DNA from: Alistipes sp. | GTDB lineage: Bacteria > Bacteroidota > Bacteroidia > Bacteroidales > Rikenellaceae | Assembly (NCBI GenBank): GCA_017474235.1 | Contig: JAFVIB010000004.1 | Coordinates: forward strand, 186,001 to 250,000 | Length of the DNA: 64,000 nt | Direction of reading: 5' to 3' | Part shown: positions 51,636-59,611 of the stretch, in pieces | Numbering within the stretch: position 1 is the first letter of the stretch | How the letters are laid out: every line of letters starts with the position of its first letter | Position numbers and translations under genes: made by a program | Notes under the pieces: model-generated | Database searches by the model: none | What the model saw: the letters and a program-made list of their open reading frames with translations, nothing else | What the model was told of the DNA's origin: nothing

Positions 51636-52892
51636 CTCCTTTTCAGGTTCGTGCTTATACTTGAACACAATAGCGAAGAGAATTGCTACGACAAGGGCGT
51701 ATGCTGCAAATACCAACCAAGCTGATGACCAGCCCTCCATACGGGCAACGCCTGTGCTGTCGCCTACAAGGTGGTTGATAACCTGCTGTGCGCCCAAAGT
51801 ACCGATTGTAGCACCGATACCGTTTGTCATCATAATAAACAGTCCCTGTGCCGAAGAGCGGATATTGCTGTCGGTCTCCTTATCTACAAACAGAGAGCCT
51901 GAAACATTAAAGAAGTCGAATGCTACACCATATACAATCATCGAGAGGAGGAACATCCATACACCTGCGCCCGGATTTCCAAGACCGAAAAGACCAAATC
52001 GAAGCACCCACGCGACCATAGCCATAAGCATAACCTTCTTGATACCAAAACGCTTAAGGCAGAATGGAATAAGCAGAATACAGAGTGTCTCCGATACCTG
52101 CGAGAGTGAGATGAGAATATTTGCGTGCTTTACACCGAAAGTATCAGCATATTGGGCTACCTGACCAAAGTCAGAGATAAATGGATTTGCAAAGCCGTTA
52201 GTAATCTGCAATGATACTCCCAAAAGGATAGAGAAGATGAAGAACAGAGCCATCTTCTTCTGCTTAAAGAGCGCGAAAGCGTTAAGACCCAGAGCCTCAG
52301 CAAGAGACTTCTTCTCTGCGCTCTTATTTGTTGGACACTGAGGCATTGTAAAGGCATACAGACCCAATACTACACCCACAATTGCACTCTGGATAAACTG
52401 CCAAGCTGTTGCCTGAAAACCTGAGAGGTCACAGCACCACATTGCGCAGATAAAGCCGACAGTACCCCACACACGGATAGGAGGGAAGTGCTTCACCGTG
52501 TCAAGACCTGCCTGACCAAGACCGGAGTATGCCACAGAATTACTCAGACCGAGTGTAGGCATATAGAATGCAACACTGAGCGAGTAGAGGGTAAAGAGAG
52601 GTGCAAAGCTAACCTCTGCGGCTGAAAGAGCATAGTAACCCGTTGCCACCATAAATGTTGCTGCAAGCAGATGGCAGATGCCGAGCAACTTCTGCGCTTG
52701 AATCCAGCGGTCGGCAACAATACCGATTAGAGCCGGCATAAAGAGCGATACGATGCCCTGCATTGCGTAGAAGATACCGATATTCTCGGCAAGACCGATA
52801 CCAAAGAGGTATGTGCCCATAGATGTAAGGTATGAACCCCATACGGCGAACTGTAGGAAGTTCATCACCGTCAAACGAAGTTTGATATTCAT
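51633..52892 (-). CDS. nupG: Nucleoside:proton symporter, NupG family
   Basis: A 419-residue major-facilitator transporter with about 12 membrane segments. The N-terminus (MNIKLRLTVMNFLQFAVWGS, YLTSMGTYLFGIGLAENIGI) and FPPIRVWGTVGFICAMWCCD are characteristic of NupG/XapB-type nucleoside permeases. It has no linked nucleosidase here. Promoter on the minus strand (TATTTTTG, plus 52935-52942). Confidence 0.92.
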   Translation of the reverse strand: MNIKLRLTVMNFLQFAVWGSYLTSMGTYLFGIGLAENIGIFYAMQGIVSLFMPALIGIVADRWIQAQKLLGICHLLAATFMVATGYYALSAAEVSFAPLFTLYSLSVAFYMPTLGLSNSVAYSGLGQAGLDTVKHFPPIRVWGTVGFICAMWCCDLSGFQATAWQFIQSAIVGVVLGLYAFTMPQCPTNKSAEKKSLAEALGLNAFALFKQKKMALFFIFSILLGVSLQITNGFANPFISDFGQVAQYADTFGVKHANILISLSQVSETLCILLIPFCLKRFGIKKVMLMAMVAWVLRFGLFGLGNPGAGVWMFLLSMIVYGVAFDFFNVSGSLFVDKETDSNIRSSAQGLFIMMTNGIGATIGTLGAQQVINHLVGDSTGVARMEGWSSAWLVFAAYALVVAILFAIVFKYKHEPEKE

Positions 52893-52934
52893 AGCATTTA
52901 GTTGTTAAGTTTGTCGTTTTCAAAAAAATCTTAA

Positions 52935-52942
52935 CAAAAATA
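52935..52942 (-). promoter_or_regulatory. nupG-like gene promoter -7 box
   Basis: On the minus strand TATTTTTG (plus CAAAAATA) matches TAnnTTTG, 42 nt before the ATG. Confidence 0.6.
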
Positions 52943-52985
52943 GCACTTTTTTATGAAAAAACTTTGAAAAAGAAAAAAAATGTGC

Positions 52986-52993
52986 TACTTTTG
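52986..52993 (+). promoter_or_regulatory. tRNA-Gln promoter -7 box
   Basis: TACTTTTG matches TAnnTTTG, 10 nt before the mature tRNA 5' end. Confidence 0.7.
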
Positions 52994-53003
52994 CACTCGC
53001 AAT

Positions 53004-53074
53004 TGGGCTATGGTGTAATGGTAACACTACAGATTCTGGTCCTGTCATTCTAGGTTCGAATCCTGGTAGCCCAA
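53004..53074 (+). tRNA. tRNA-Gln (anticodon CTG)
   Basis: A 71-nt tRNA with acceptor TGGGCTA/TAGCCCA (a U1-A72 pair, typical of tRNA-Gln) and discriminator A. The anticodon stem ACAGA/CCTGT has one A-C mismatch at its base next to the loop TTCTGGT, giving CTG. T-arm TAGGTTCGAATCCTG is normal. CCA is not encoded. Confidence 0.92.
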
Positions 53075-53076
53075 CT

Positions 53077-53207
53077 CAGAATAATTTAGCAACCTCTGCT
53101 GTAAGGCAGGGTTTTTTTTATGTAGTACCCCTCGTAGAACTTGTTCTAAGCGAGGGGTACTGCATAAAAAGGCGCAGGCGCGTAGCGCAATATGCTAAAT
53201 TGTTCTG
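53077..53207. repeat. 131-bp inverted-repeat element abutting tRNA-Gln
   Basis: Terminal arms CAGAATAATTTAGCA (53077-53091) and TGCTAAATTGTTCTG (53193-53207) match at 14 of 15 pairs. Inside lies a second inverted pair, ATGTAGTACCCCTCG (53120-53134) / CGAGGGGTACTGCAT (53151-53165), also 14 of 15, with TAGAAC-TT-GTTCTA in its loop. No open frame of note. Looks like a MITE or a large stem-loop. Confidence 0.7.
53093..53120 (+). terminator. tRNA-Gln terminator (inside the inverted-repeat element)
   Basis: CTCTGC-N6-GCAGGG stem followed by T9 (53112-53119). Confidence 0.75.
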
Positions 53208-53212
53208 CAAAT

Positions 53213-53252
53213 GTCAGCGGCGCCCCAGGATGGCGGCTTGCAGAGCTGCAAT
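53213..53252 (+). repeat. 40-bp direct repeat, copy 1
   Basis: Begins GTCAGCGGCGCCCCAGGA and ends AGAGCTGCAAT. Copy 2 at 53296-53335 differs at three positions, all C/T. Copy 1 includes a perfect TTGCAG-AG-CTGCAA palindrome. Confidence 0.85.
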
Positions 53253-53266
53253 CCTGGTAGCTCAAC
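53250..53266 (+). repeat. Partial copy of the tRNA-Gln 3' end
   Basis: AATCCTGGTAGCTCAAC matches the tRNA-Gln end AATCCTGGTAGCCCAAC (53059-53075) at 16 of 17 positions, fused to the end of direct-repeat copy 1. Confidence 0.75.
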
Positions 53267-53295
53267 CGGATTTGTAAGGTGTAGGGGAGGGCTTA

Positions 53296-53335
53296 GTCAG
53301 CGGTGCCCCAGGATGGCGGCTCGTAGAGCTGCAAT
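53296..53335 (+). repeat. 40-bp direct repeat, copy 2
   Basis: Matches copy 1 at 37 of 40 positions. It is not followed by the tRNA-like end. The region 53336-53390 beyond it shows nothing I can name. Confidence 0.85.
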
Positions 53336-53392
53336 TTTGATGTGATGTAGGATGTTAGGGGTTTTTTAGTGAGTCCCATCTAAAAACAGAAA

Positions 53393-53420
53393 GCGGTCTG
53401 CAAATTTGCAGACCGCCTTT
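53393..53420. terminator. Bidirectional terminator of the OmpA/TPR lipoprotein gene
   Basis: GCGGTCTGCAAA and TTTGCAGACCGC form a perfect 24-bp palindrome (53393-53416), with T-rich sequence on both sides. Confidence 0.85.
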
Positions 53421-53439
53421 ATATTAAAGGTATCCCGAA

Positions 53440-55164
53440 TTAGCGGAGTGATGCAAGGTTGATATCCTTAGCAGCCTTCTTTGCAAGAGCAGGATCCTTA
53501 GCAACTGCGCTCTGGAGAGCTGCCTTTGCAGCAGTGTTGTTACCCTCCTTAGCAGCGATAACTGCACGCAGGTAGTCAGCCTTTGCGCTCTCGTCGCCAG
53601 CCAAGCTGTTCTGAGCAGCTACGAGGTTACCCTCCTGAACCTGTACGATAGCAGCGTTGTAACCCTCGAGGTTCTTGCTTGCAGTAGCATAGTCACCCTG
53701 TGCAGCAGCAGCGAGTGCCTGTACCTCTGCGTTTGCGCCCTGAGCATAAACTGCAGCCTTGTTAGTCTCACCCATTGCGAGGTAAACAAGAGCGTAGTTG
53801 TTGTTAAGCTCCTCAGACTTGCTACCAGCCTTAGCTGCGTTGTCAAGAGCCTTGAGTGCGCCGTCATAGTTACCCTGGTTTGCAAGAACGATTGCAAGGT
53901 TGTTGTATGCGCGAGCGTCGTTGTAAGTAGTAGCTGCAGCAGTAAGGGCAACCTCAGCAACCTCAGCATTTACCTCAGCGATGTGGAGGAGCTCCTCTAC
54001 TGAAAGCTCAGAAGCACGACCTGCGTTGATAAGAGCAACCATCTCAGCGTCAGTCTTACCGGTAACATCGATAGTATTTACAATCTGTGCGCGACGGAGC
54101 TGTGGAAGAACATCAGTCTTAAGGTCGCTGAATACAGATGCGAGGTTCTTAATCTCCTTCTCACGCTCTGCAGAAGATGAGTACATGCTCAATACCTGGA
54201 GAATGAGATCCTTATCCTTGATGTCAGATGCAGCAACTGCAGCCTTGAAGCCTTCCCAGTCCTCACCGTAAGCAGCAGCGTCGATGTTAAGACCTGTGTC
54301 AGCAAGAAGCTTCTGAACAGCCTTAAGACCGCTCTGGCTACGCTTGTCAGAGAGCTTGTCGTTGAACTTCTCAGGACCATCTGGAGATGCATAACCCTTA
54401 ACATATACGCTCTGTGCAGCGCGGTCGTTGTTAAGATAGCTCTCTACAGAAGCCTTGAGTGCATTAACCTCCTCAGTGTTTGCAGCCTTCTTTGAAAGAA
54501 CAGAAGAGTTGATCTTGTAAACCAGGTCAGCAGTAACAACAGTAGTGTTTACATTCTTGTAGTTGTTTACCTCTGGAGCCATAGCTACTGCATAGTCGAT
54601 ATCCTTCTGGAGAACATTAAGACCTACAGCAATCTGACGACCACACTCGCTCTTAAGAGCATAAGCTGCCTCATCGTTGTTAGCAACAACTGCGAGCTGC
54701 TCCTCTGTAAGAACTGCACCTGTGTTTGCATTAACAAGAGTAAACTCCTTGCACTTACCGCTCTTGCACTTAACCTCAACCAAAAGCTTGAGCTCGCAAG
54801 CGTCCATAGCTGGCTGATAGTCAAACTCGATGTGGCGGCTGATGTTCATAGTCTCGTTTGCAGAAACTACCATACCGTTAGAAGCAACCTTCTCACCCTG
54901 AAGAAGGAGAGTCTCGCCTGCAACAGCACCACCCTCGAAGAAGAGAACAGGAGTAACCTTAATAGCAGCCTTCTTGTTAAAGTAAGCAGCAGGGATAGTT
55001 GCAGTTACATCAGCAGCAATCTTGCCATTGTTAAGAACCAGAACCTCTGGAGTACAAACAACCTGAACTGCCTCCGGATTCTTTGCCATCTTCTTGAAGC
55101 AGTCGCAGCTAGACAGTGTGAGAGCAACGGCTACCACAGCTGTCATCATAAAAAATTTCTTCAT
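53440..55164 (-). CDS. OmpA-like / TPR lipoprotein
   Basis: A 574-residue lipoprotein. I start it at 55164 (MKKFFMMTAVVAVALTLSSC, lipid Cys20), since the longer frame covers the promoter. The first 200 residues are beta-rich. An OmpA-type peptidoglycan-binding domain follows (VYVKGYASPDGPEKFNDKLS, KRSQSGLKAVQKLLAD). The last 180 residues are alanine-rich TPR-like repeats (YNDARAYNNLAIVLANQGNY, LNNNYALVYLAMGETNKAAV). Likely links the outer membrane to peptidoglycan. Monocistronic, with its own promoter and terminator; codon use suggests high expression. Confidence 0.9.
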   Translation of the reverse strand: MKKFFMMTAVVAVALTLSSCDCFKKMAKNPEAVQVVCTPEVLVLNNGKIAADVTATIPAAYFNKKAAIKVTPVLFFEGGAVAGETLLLQGEKVASNGMVVSANETMNISRHIEFDYQPAMDACELKLLVEVKCKSGKCKEFTLVNANTGAVLTEEQLAVVANNDEAAYALKSECGRQIAVGLNVLQKDIDYAVAMAPEVNNYKNVNTTVVTADLVYKINSSVLSKKAANTEEVNALKASVESYLNNDRAAQSVYVKGYASPDGPEKFNDKLSDKRSQSGLKAVQKLLADTGLNIDAAAYGEDWEGFKAAVAASDIKDKDLILQVLSMYSSSAEREKEIKNLASVFSDLKTDVLPQLRRAQIVNTIDVTGKTDAEMVALINAGRASELSVEELLHIAEVNAEVAEVALTAAATTYNDARAYNNLAIVLANQGNYDGALKALDNAAKAGSKSEELNNNYALVYLAMGETNKAAVYAQGANAEVQALAAAAQGDYATASKNLEGYNAAIVQVQEGNLVAAQNSLAGDESAKADYLRAVIAAKEGNNTAAKAALQSAVAKDPALAKKAAKDINLASLR

Positions 55165-55204
55165 AATATTACTATGTTTTACAATTAAATGTTTTTTCTG
55201 TTCA

Positions 55205-55212
55205 CAAAAGTA
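55205..55212 (-). promoter_or_regulatory. Promoter -7 box of the OmpA/TPR lipoprotein gene
   Basis: On the minus strand TACTTTTG (plus CAAAAGTA) lies 40 nt before the ATG at 55164. Confidence 0.7.
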
Positions 55213-55314
55213 ACACATATTTTTGAATTTAACACAAAAAAAGAGAAAATATTACATATTTTAAGTGTAATTTTCCTCTTGTAAACATTTTTAGTTTTTT
55301 ATTGATACAAAAAT

Positions 55315-55330
55315 GAGTTCTAAAGAACTC
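55315..55330 (-). terminator. Intrinsic terminator overlapping the amidohydrolase stop
   Basis: GAGTTC-TTTA-GAACTC on the minus strand contains the stop codon and is followed by ATTTTT. It closes the long minus-strand cluster. Confidence 0.75.
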
Positions 55331-56444
55331 TTTTTACGGTCGTATCCTCGGTAATTCTCATTGTCGAGAGGTCTGCGCCACTTATGTTTATAAGACCCTT
55401 AGGTTCGATGCCGAGTGCCGCAGCACCGTTTGCCGTTGCCCAGCGCAATAACTCCTCAAGCGGTATATCCTTGAAGCACTTAAGCTCCTCAATAATCGAG
55501 AGAGAGGTGTTTGACGCCAACGAGTCTGTGCCGATGCAGATGTTGAGATTATTTCTTCGCAACAGATGCACTGCATCTGTAATAGAACCTGAAATATACC
55601 TGTTTGAACGAGGACACAAGACCCAATATACGGGTGCTGTGAAGTGGTTCATTATCAGCTCTATATCCTGTTGAGTCACAAAACTGTTATGGACAAGCAT
55701 CACGCTTCTTGATGCAGGGATACTCTTTACAATGCGTTGAGCAGCAGAGTTATAGTGCAGAAAATCGCACTCAAATCCTACCTGCGAGTACCACTCTGCC
55801 AAAGCTCCGTAACCACTGAATAGTTGCTCTTCGCCCTCGGACTCCTTGAAGTGGATTGACAGAGGGGCGTTGCCACTGCTGCACACAGCACGAAAATCGG
55901 CATCCTGTACAGAATAGACAGAGTGAGGCGTCAGTGTCGTATTAGGATTGTCTGTCAGAGACTTACATAACTCTATATTACTCTTTTTAAGACCAAAAAC
56001 CTCCGCAAAAGAGTGGTAGTGGATTTTACTGCTGCTCTTTACGCTGAAAGAGCTGTTGTCGTTGACAATATCGGCAACGGCATCAATTCCCTCTTGCCAC
56101 ATCGCTTTATCGGCATTTTGTAGAGCCGCAGCTCGCTCTTCAGTAGTAAAGTTATTGCGCACGGCAGCCATTGAGGCTGCAAAAGCCGAATAACCGCCAC
56201 CCTGAGGTATAGCTCCCTGTAGATATGATAACTCGCTATGACAGTGTGCATTAACAAAGCCGCGACAGAGTATTCCCGAGTGAAACTCTACACTCTCGGT
56301 GCGGTCTATATTCTCATCGTACTGTTGTAGGCTGACTATCTCGCCCGAGGCTCTGTCGAGTGTTACGAGTGGGTTACTGTAAAACCCTTGTGGAGTCAGC
56401 AGATAGTGTGAGGCTATCTTTAGCAGGGAAGAAGACATCGTCAA
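55320..56444 (-). CDS. Amidohydrolase-family deaminase-like protein
   Basis: A 374-residue TIM-barrel amidohydrolase. It has GFVNAHCHSELSYLQ (the HxH metal pair), IHFKESEGEEQLF (third metal His with catalytic Glu), LVHNSFVT and IGTDSLASN (metal Asp). This order is shared by cytosine/adenosine-type deaminases, such as those of the aminofutalosine branch of menaquinone synthesis, but substrate is undetermined. The start (56444, or 56438) lies 65-71 nt inside the DUF4296 gene, an unusually large overlap, and no later start fits the domain. Last gene of the cluster. Confidence 0.88.
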   Translation of the reverse strand: MTMSSSLLKIASHYLLTPQGFYSNPLVTLDRASGEIVSLQQYDENIDRTESVEFHSGILCRGFVNAHCHSELSYLQGAIPQGGGYSAFAASMAAVRNNFTTEERAAALQNADKAMWQEGIDAVADIVNDNSSFSVKSSSKIHYHSFAEVFGLKKSNIELCKSLTDNPNTTLTPHSVYSVQDADFRAVCSSGNAPLSIHFKESEGEEQLFSGYGALAEWYSQVGFECDFLHYNSAAQRIVKSIPASRSVMLVHNSFVTQQDIELIMNHFTAPVYWVLCPRSNRYISGSITDAVHLLRRNNLNICIGTDSLASNTSLSIIEELKCFKDIPLEELLRWATANGAAALGIEPKGLINISGADLSTMRITEDTTVKRVL

Positions 56445-57240
56445 AAATCTTTATGTCAATATATCTCTTAAACAGTGAGTCTATTGCCAAATTCTCCTCC
56501 GGAGTGTATTCGATAACAAGGTCTGTGACTGTTACATTCGGCTTTTTCATCTTCTTACTCTGGTCGGCAGTCTTGGCAAAGGTTATTACAAGTCGCTTTG
56601 AGGCTGTGTCGGTGGTGATTGTACGGCGGATATTCTCCTCGTCACGAAGGTTGTACGAGTAGTTATTTTTATGTATGCCGTTGTTGGTCTCTATATTGAT
56701 AGCTCCGCGTAGAGATAGGTCTTTGCTCTTGCCCTTCTCTTTGAACTTCTCCCTCTCGCAGGTATATCTGTATCGAATGGAGTACATTCCGGGTTGCAGT
56801 GGCTCGACAACAAGTTTTAACTTTGATGTATCAGCAAGTTTCTTGACCGAGATAAGAGAGTCTTTGCACACTACGCGCTGCATACCTCTTACAGCAACAT
56901 TTTTGATAGTGTCGAGGATAACAACCTCTTTCTCGTATATGTCGGCAAAGACTTTAATCTGCTCTTCGGCATCTTTGAGCACTCTTCCAAGCTGCGCACT
57001 CTTACGGCGGGAGAAGTTACCGATTGTGTATCGCAAATCCTCCGGAGTATAACCATAACGCTCAAGTATAGGCTCATAGATTTGCACAGAGTCTATGTTG
57101 AAATAATTTATTCCCAAATAGGCATTAGATATATATGCCTCGCTGAAGATTTTAGCCAAAGTTTGGTCGTCAATCTCCTTTTTGCGAGCGCAACTTACTA
57201 TGCAGAGCAGTGTCAGTGTGATGATTAAAACTCTCTTCAT
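56374..57240 (-). CDS. DUF4296-type lipoprotein
   Basis: A 288-residue lipoprotein starting at 57240 (MKRVLIITLTLLCIVSCARK, Cys17). The first 100 residues (IDDQTLAKIFSEAYISNAYL, YEPILERYGYTPEDLRYTIG) match the DUF4296 pattern of Bacteroidetes. The rest is lysine-rich beta structure without a name. Function unknown. Its ATG overlaps the stop of the LolE-like gene (ATGA), and its own 3' end is overlapped by the amidohydrolase gene. Confidence 0.85.
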   Translation of the reverse strand: MKRVLIITLTLLCIVSCARKKEIDDQTLAKIFSEAYISNAYLGINYFNIDSVQIYEPILERYGYTPEDLRYTIGNFSRRKSAQLGRVLKDAEEQIKVFADIYEKEVVILDTIKNVAVRGMQRVVCKDSLISVKKLADTSKLKLVVEPLQPGMYSIRYRYTCEREKFKEKGKSKDLSLRGAINIETNNGIHKNNYSYNLRDEENIRRTITTDTASKRLVITFAKTADQSKKMKKPNVTVTDLVIEYTPEENLAIDSLFKRYIDIKIFDDVFFPAKDSLTLSADSTRVLQ

Positions 57241-58409
57241 CGTCTCTTTATCATTGTATTTGCCGCAATCTGTGATACCGCCCACGAGATAGCGACAAAA
57301 GTTATAAATACAGCTATAATATCTCCCGCTTGCAACTCTACGGGATAACTCTCAACCAAAAATCCTGCTGCGGGCAGCTTGATAATGCCGAAAACCTGCT
57401 GGATAACCACAATAGCAATACCCACAATAAGACCCACGCCACCGCCAATACCGGAGATTAGCAGACCCTCGCGGACAAATATCCCGCGGATAAAACTACT
57501 GTCGGCACCCATTGACAGCAGAGTCTGCTGCTGGTCGCGCTTCTCTACAATCAGCATAATCACAGTGCCGATAATCGAGAGCGATGCAATAATGAGCACA
57601 AGCAGTGCAACAAAAAATACCGCCCACTTCTCATATCTCATAATCTGATAGAAGGCTGCATTCTTCTGCTCTCGTGTTCTGACCTCAAACTTATCGCCTA
57701 AAACATTTTGCAGAGCCGCTTTTACGCCCTCGATATTGCCTGAACACTCTATATAAGCCTTTGTTTTATCGGTGTTGAAGAGTTTTGCAGCTGTGCGATA
57801 GGGGATAATTGCCGTGTTTCTCAACTGATGAGATTGGCGAATTATGCCACCCATACCTACCTTGCAACTCTTGAAGCCTCTCAACGGCAATATTGAGCCT
57901 ATATCTCCACCTGAAAGGGTGTGTAGCGACATCTCTGAGCCGGCAATAGTATATATAGCCAACATCTGCGCCACATCTTGGGTTGTAATTGCCAAATCCC
58001 TATCTCCACTTATAAGTTGCTCTTTGCCTTGCAGAGTACTCTGAACAAGTGGCAGTACATCGAAGTAGCAGCTATCTACACCGCGCAGGGCAACAGCTGT
58101 TTGACGACCATTTGCGCGTGCTAAAGCCTGACCTTCAATAACAAAGCTCACGGCATCAACACCCTCGGTAGCAAGCAGTTTATCTCTCATCTCTGCTGAC
58201 GGCTCGCCGATATTGAGCAGCTCAAGGTCTGCATCTGTAGTAGCATACATATCCTTGATAAAGCCCTCAAAACCGTTGAATACCGATAGCAGAATAATCA
58301 TCGCAGCAACAGGTATCGCCACAGATACAAGACTCACACCCGCGATGATGTTTATCACCGAGTGAGAGGAGCGTGAGATGAGGTATCTACGGGCGAAAAA
58401 CCACTGCAT
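57237..58409 (-). CDS. FtsX-type permease, LolE/LolC-like
   Basis: A 390-residue inner-membrane protein with one N-terminal helix, a large periplasmic domain and three C-terminal helices, the MacB/LolCE topology. The N-terminus (FARRYLISRSSHSVINIIAG, ILLSVFNGFEGFIKDMYATT) is typical of LolC/LolE, which extract lipoproteins from the inner membrane. The LolD-like ATPase is not nearby. Several neighbours encode lipoproteins, which suits that role. Confidence 0.9.
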   Translation of the reverse strand: MQWFFARRYLISRSSHSVINIIAGVSLVSVAIPVAAMIILLSVFNGFEGFIKDMYATTDADLELLNIGEPSAEMRDKLLATEGVDAVSFVIEGQALARANGRQTAVALRGVDSCYFDVLPLVQSTLQGKEQLISGDRDLAITTQDVAQMLAIYTIAGSEMSLHTLSGGDIGSILPLRGFKSCKVGMGGIIRQSHQLRNTAIIPYRTAAKLFNTDKTKAYIECSGNIEGVKAALQNVLGDKFEVRTREQKNAAFYQIMRYEKWAVFFVALLVLIIASLSIIGTVIMLIVEKRDQQQTLLSMGADSSFIRGIFVREGLLISGIGGGVGLIVGIAIVVIQQVFGIIKLPAAGFLVESYPVELQAGDIIAVFITFVAISWAVSQIAANTMIKRR

Positions 58410-58412
58410 AGA

Positions 58413-58757
58413 CTACTTGTTGAGCAGATTGTCAATATTCTCGATATACTCCAACGAGTCATCAATAAAGAATTGCAACTCAGGAATTGATTTAACCTGA
58501 TTGCGCATACGGTTGCCCAATGCTCCGCGGATAGCTCTATTCTGCTCTGTCAGAAAGTCGAGGGTAGCCTGTGCCTTGTCAAACGGAAAGACGCTGACAT
58601 AAATCTTCGCATAGGCAAGATCGACCGATACGCGGACAGTGGTTACTGTTACAAGTATGCCTCGGAGTGCAGCAGAGTACTCTCGCTGAATAATCTCGGC
58701 GATATCTCGCTGAATCTGCTTGGCAATCTTCTGTTGTCTTGTGTTTGTATTCTCCAT
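58413..58757 (-). CDS. rbfA: Ribosome-binding factor A
   Basis: RbfA helps mature the 16S rRNA 5' end in 30S precursors. The 114-residue protein has a KH-like fold with RQQKIAKQIQRDIAEIIQRE and the C-terminal MRNQVKSIPELQFFIDDSLE, diagnostic of the family. Its start overlaps the stop of the outer-membrane protein gene by one base, and it ends 3 nt before the LolE-like gene. Confidence 0.95.
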   Translation of the reverse strand: MENTNTRQQKIAKQIQRDIAEIIQREYSAALRGILVTVTTVRVSVDLAYAKIYVSVFPFDKAQATLDFLTEQNRAIRGALGNRMRNQVKSIPELQFFIDDSLEYIENIDNLLNK

Positions 58758-59590
58758 TATAGTGCAAATTTAATTACCTGTTTATTTCTCTTTGGCGGCT
58801 TGTAGAACCACTCGTCAAAGCCCGCCTTGTTAAATCTAAAACCTACTCGAATACTGAAAGTGAGGTTGTCGAGAGGTGAACGCAGTGGCGTGTACCAAAA
58901 TGGGTTTTCTGCCGGATAGTTCTGCTGGTCGAGGTTATTGTCGTAGTATTTGTTGCGGTTCTTCAGAATATCGGAGTATCCGAAGTCGTAACGAACTCTG
59001 ACACCAAACTCGAACTGTTTTACAAGAATATCTATACCGCCACCTCCGGCAAGACCGTATCCAAAGCGGTTATCTCTCTCTGAGCGCATATTGTACTTGC
59101 CCGAGATAACTGTCTCGCCACTATTTATCTGTGAACCGAAGGTATAAGGCTCGCCATTCTCAAATGACGAGGCGAAGTTATAGCTGAATGTCACAGCAGC
59201 CTCAAGATAGACTCTGAGATGGTTCTTGAATAGATAGAAGTGCGGCTGCCACACTATCGGCATCATCAGCGTATTGACATTGCGGCGATAGTACTTATAC
59301 TCCTTCTTATCCTCATATATCGAGGCATAAGGGGCATACGAAAAACCGCGCTGCATCCAATCCAAGTCTATACCAAATCCACCAACAAAGCGTGGCAGAG
59401 AGTAGTAACGCCACGACACACCCGCCTGCCAAGCTCCCCATATCGGGCGAGTCTCCTGCGCAGGGTAGAGGCGTGAGGTTGCCATACCTGTTCCTGTTGT
59501 TACTGCAACTACATGCTGTGCCTCTGCTGTAGCAATATTGCACAGCAAGGCAGAGAGTGCAAAGGATGTTATTATAAAAAATCTCTTCAT
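58757..59590 (-). CDS. Outer-membrane beta-barrel protein (PorT-like)
   Basis: A 277-residue protein starting at 59590 (MKRFFIITSFALSALLCNIA, signal peptide to about residue 24). Alternating hydrophobic/aromatic strands (WQPHFYLFKNHLRVYLEAAV, FEFGVRVRYDFGYSDIL and LDNLTFSIRVGFRFNKAGFD) indicate an eight-stranded barrel of the PorT/outer-membrane family. Length fits PorT, which in some Bacteroidetes takes part in type IX secretion, but close identity cannot be claimed. It lies 21 nt after the Ig-like lipoprotein gene. Confidence 0.85.
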   Translation of the reverse strand: MKRFFIITSFALSALLCNIATAEAQHVVAVTTGTGMATSRLYPAQETRPIWGAWQAGVSWRYYSLPRFVGGFGIDLDWMQRGFSYAPYASIYEDKKEYKYYRRNVNTLMMPIVWQPHFYLFKNHLRVYLEAAVTFSYNFASSFENGEPYTFGSQINSGETVISGKYNMRSERDNRFGYGLAGGGGIDILVKQFEFGVRVRYDFGYSDILKNRNKYYDNNLDQQNYPAENPFWYTPLRSPLDNLTFSIRVGFRFNKAGFDEWFYKPPKRNKQVIKFAL

Positions 59591-59611
59591 ACCAAATTTG
59601 TAGTACACATA

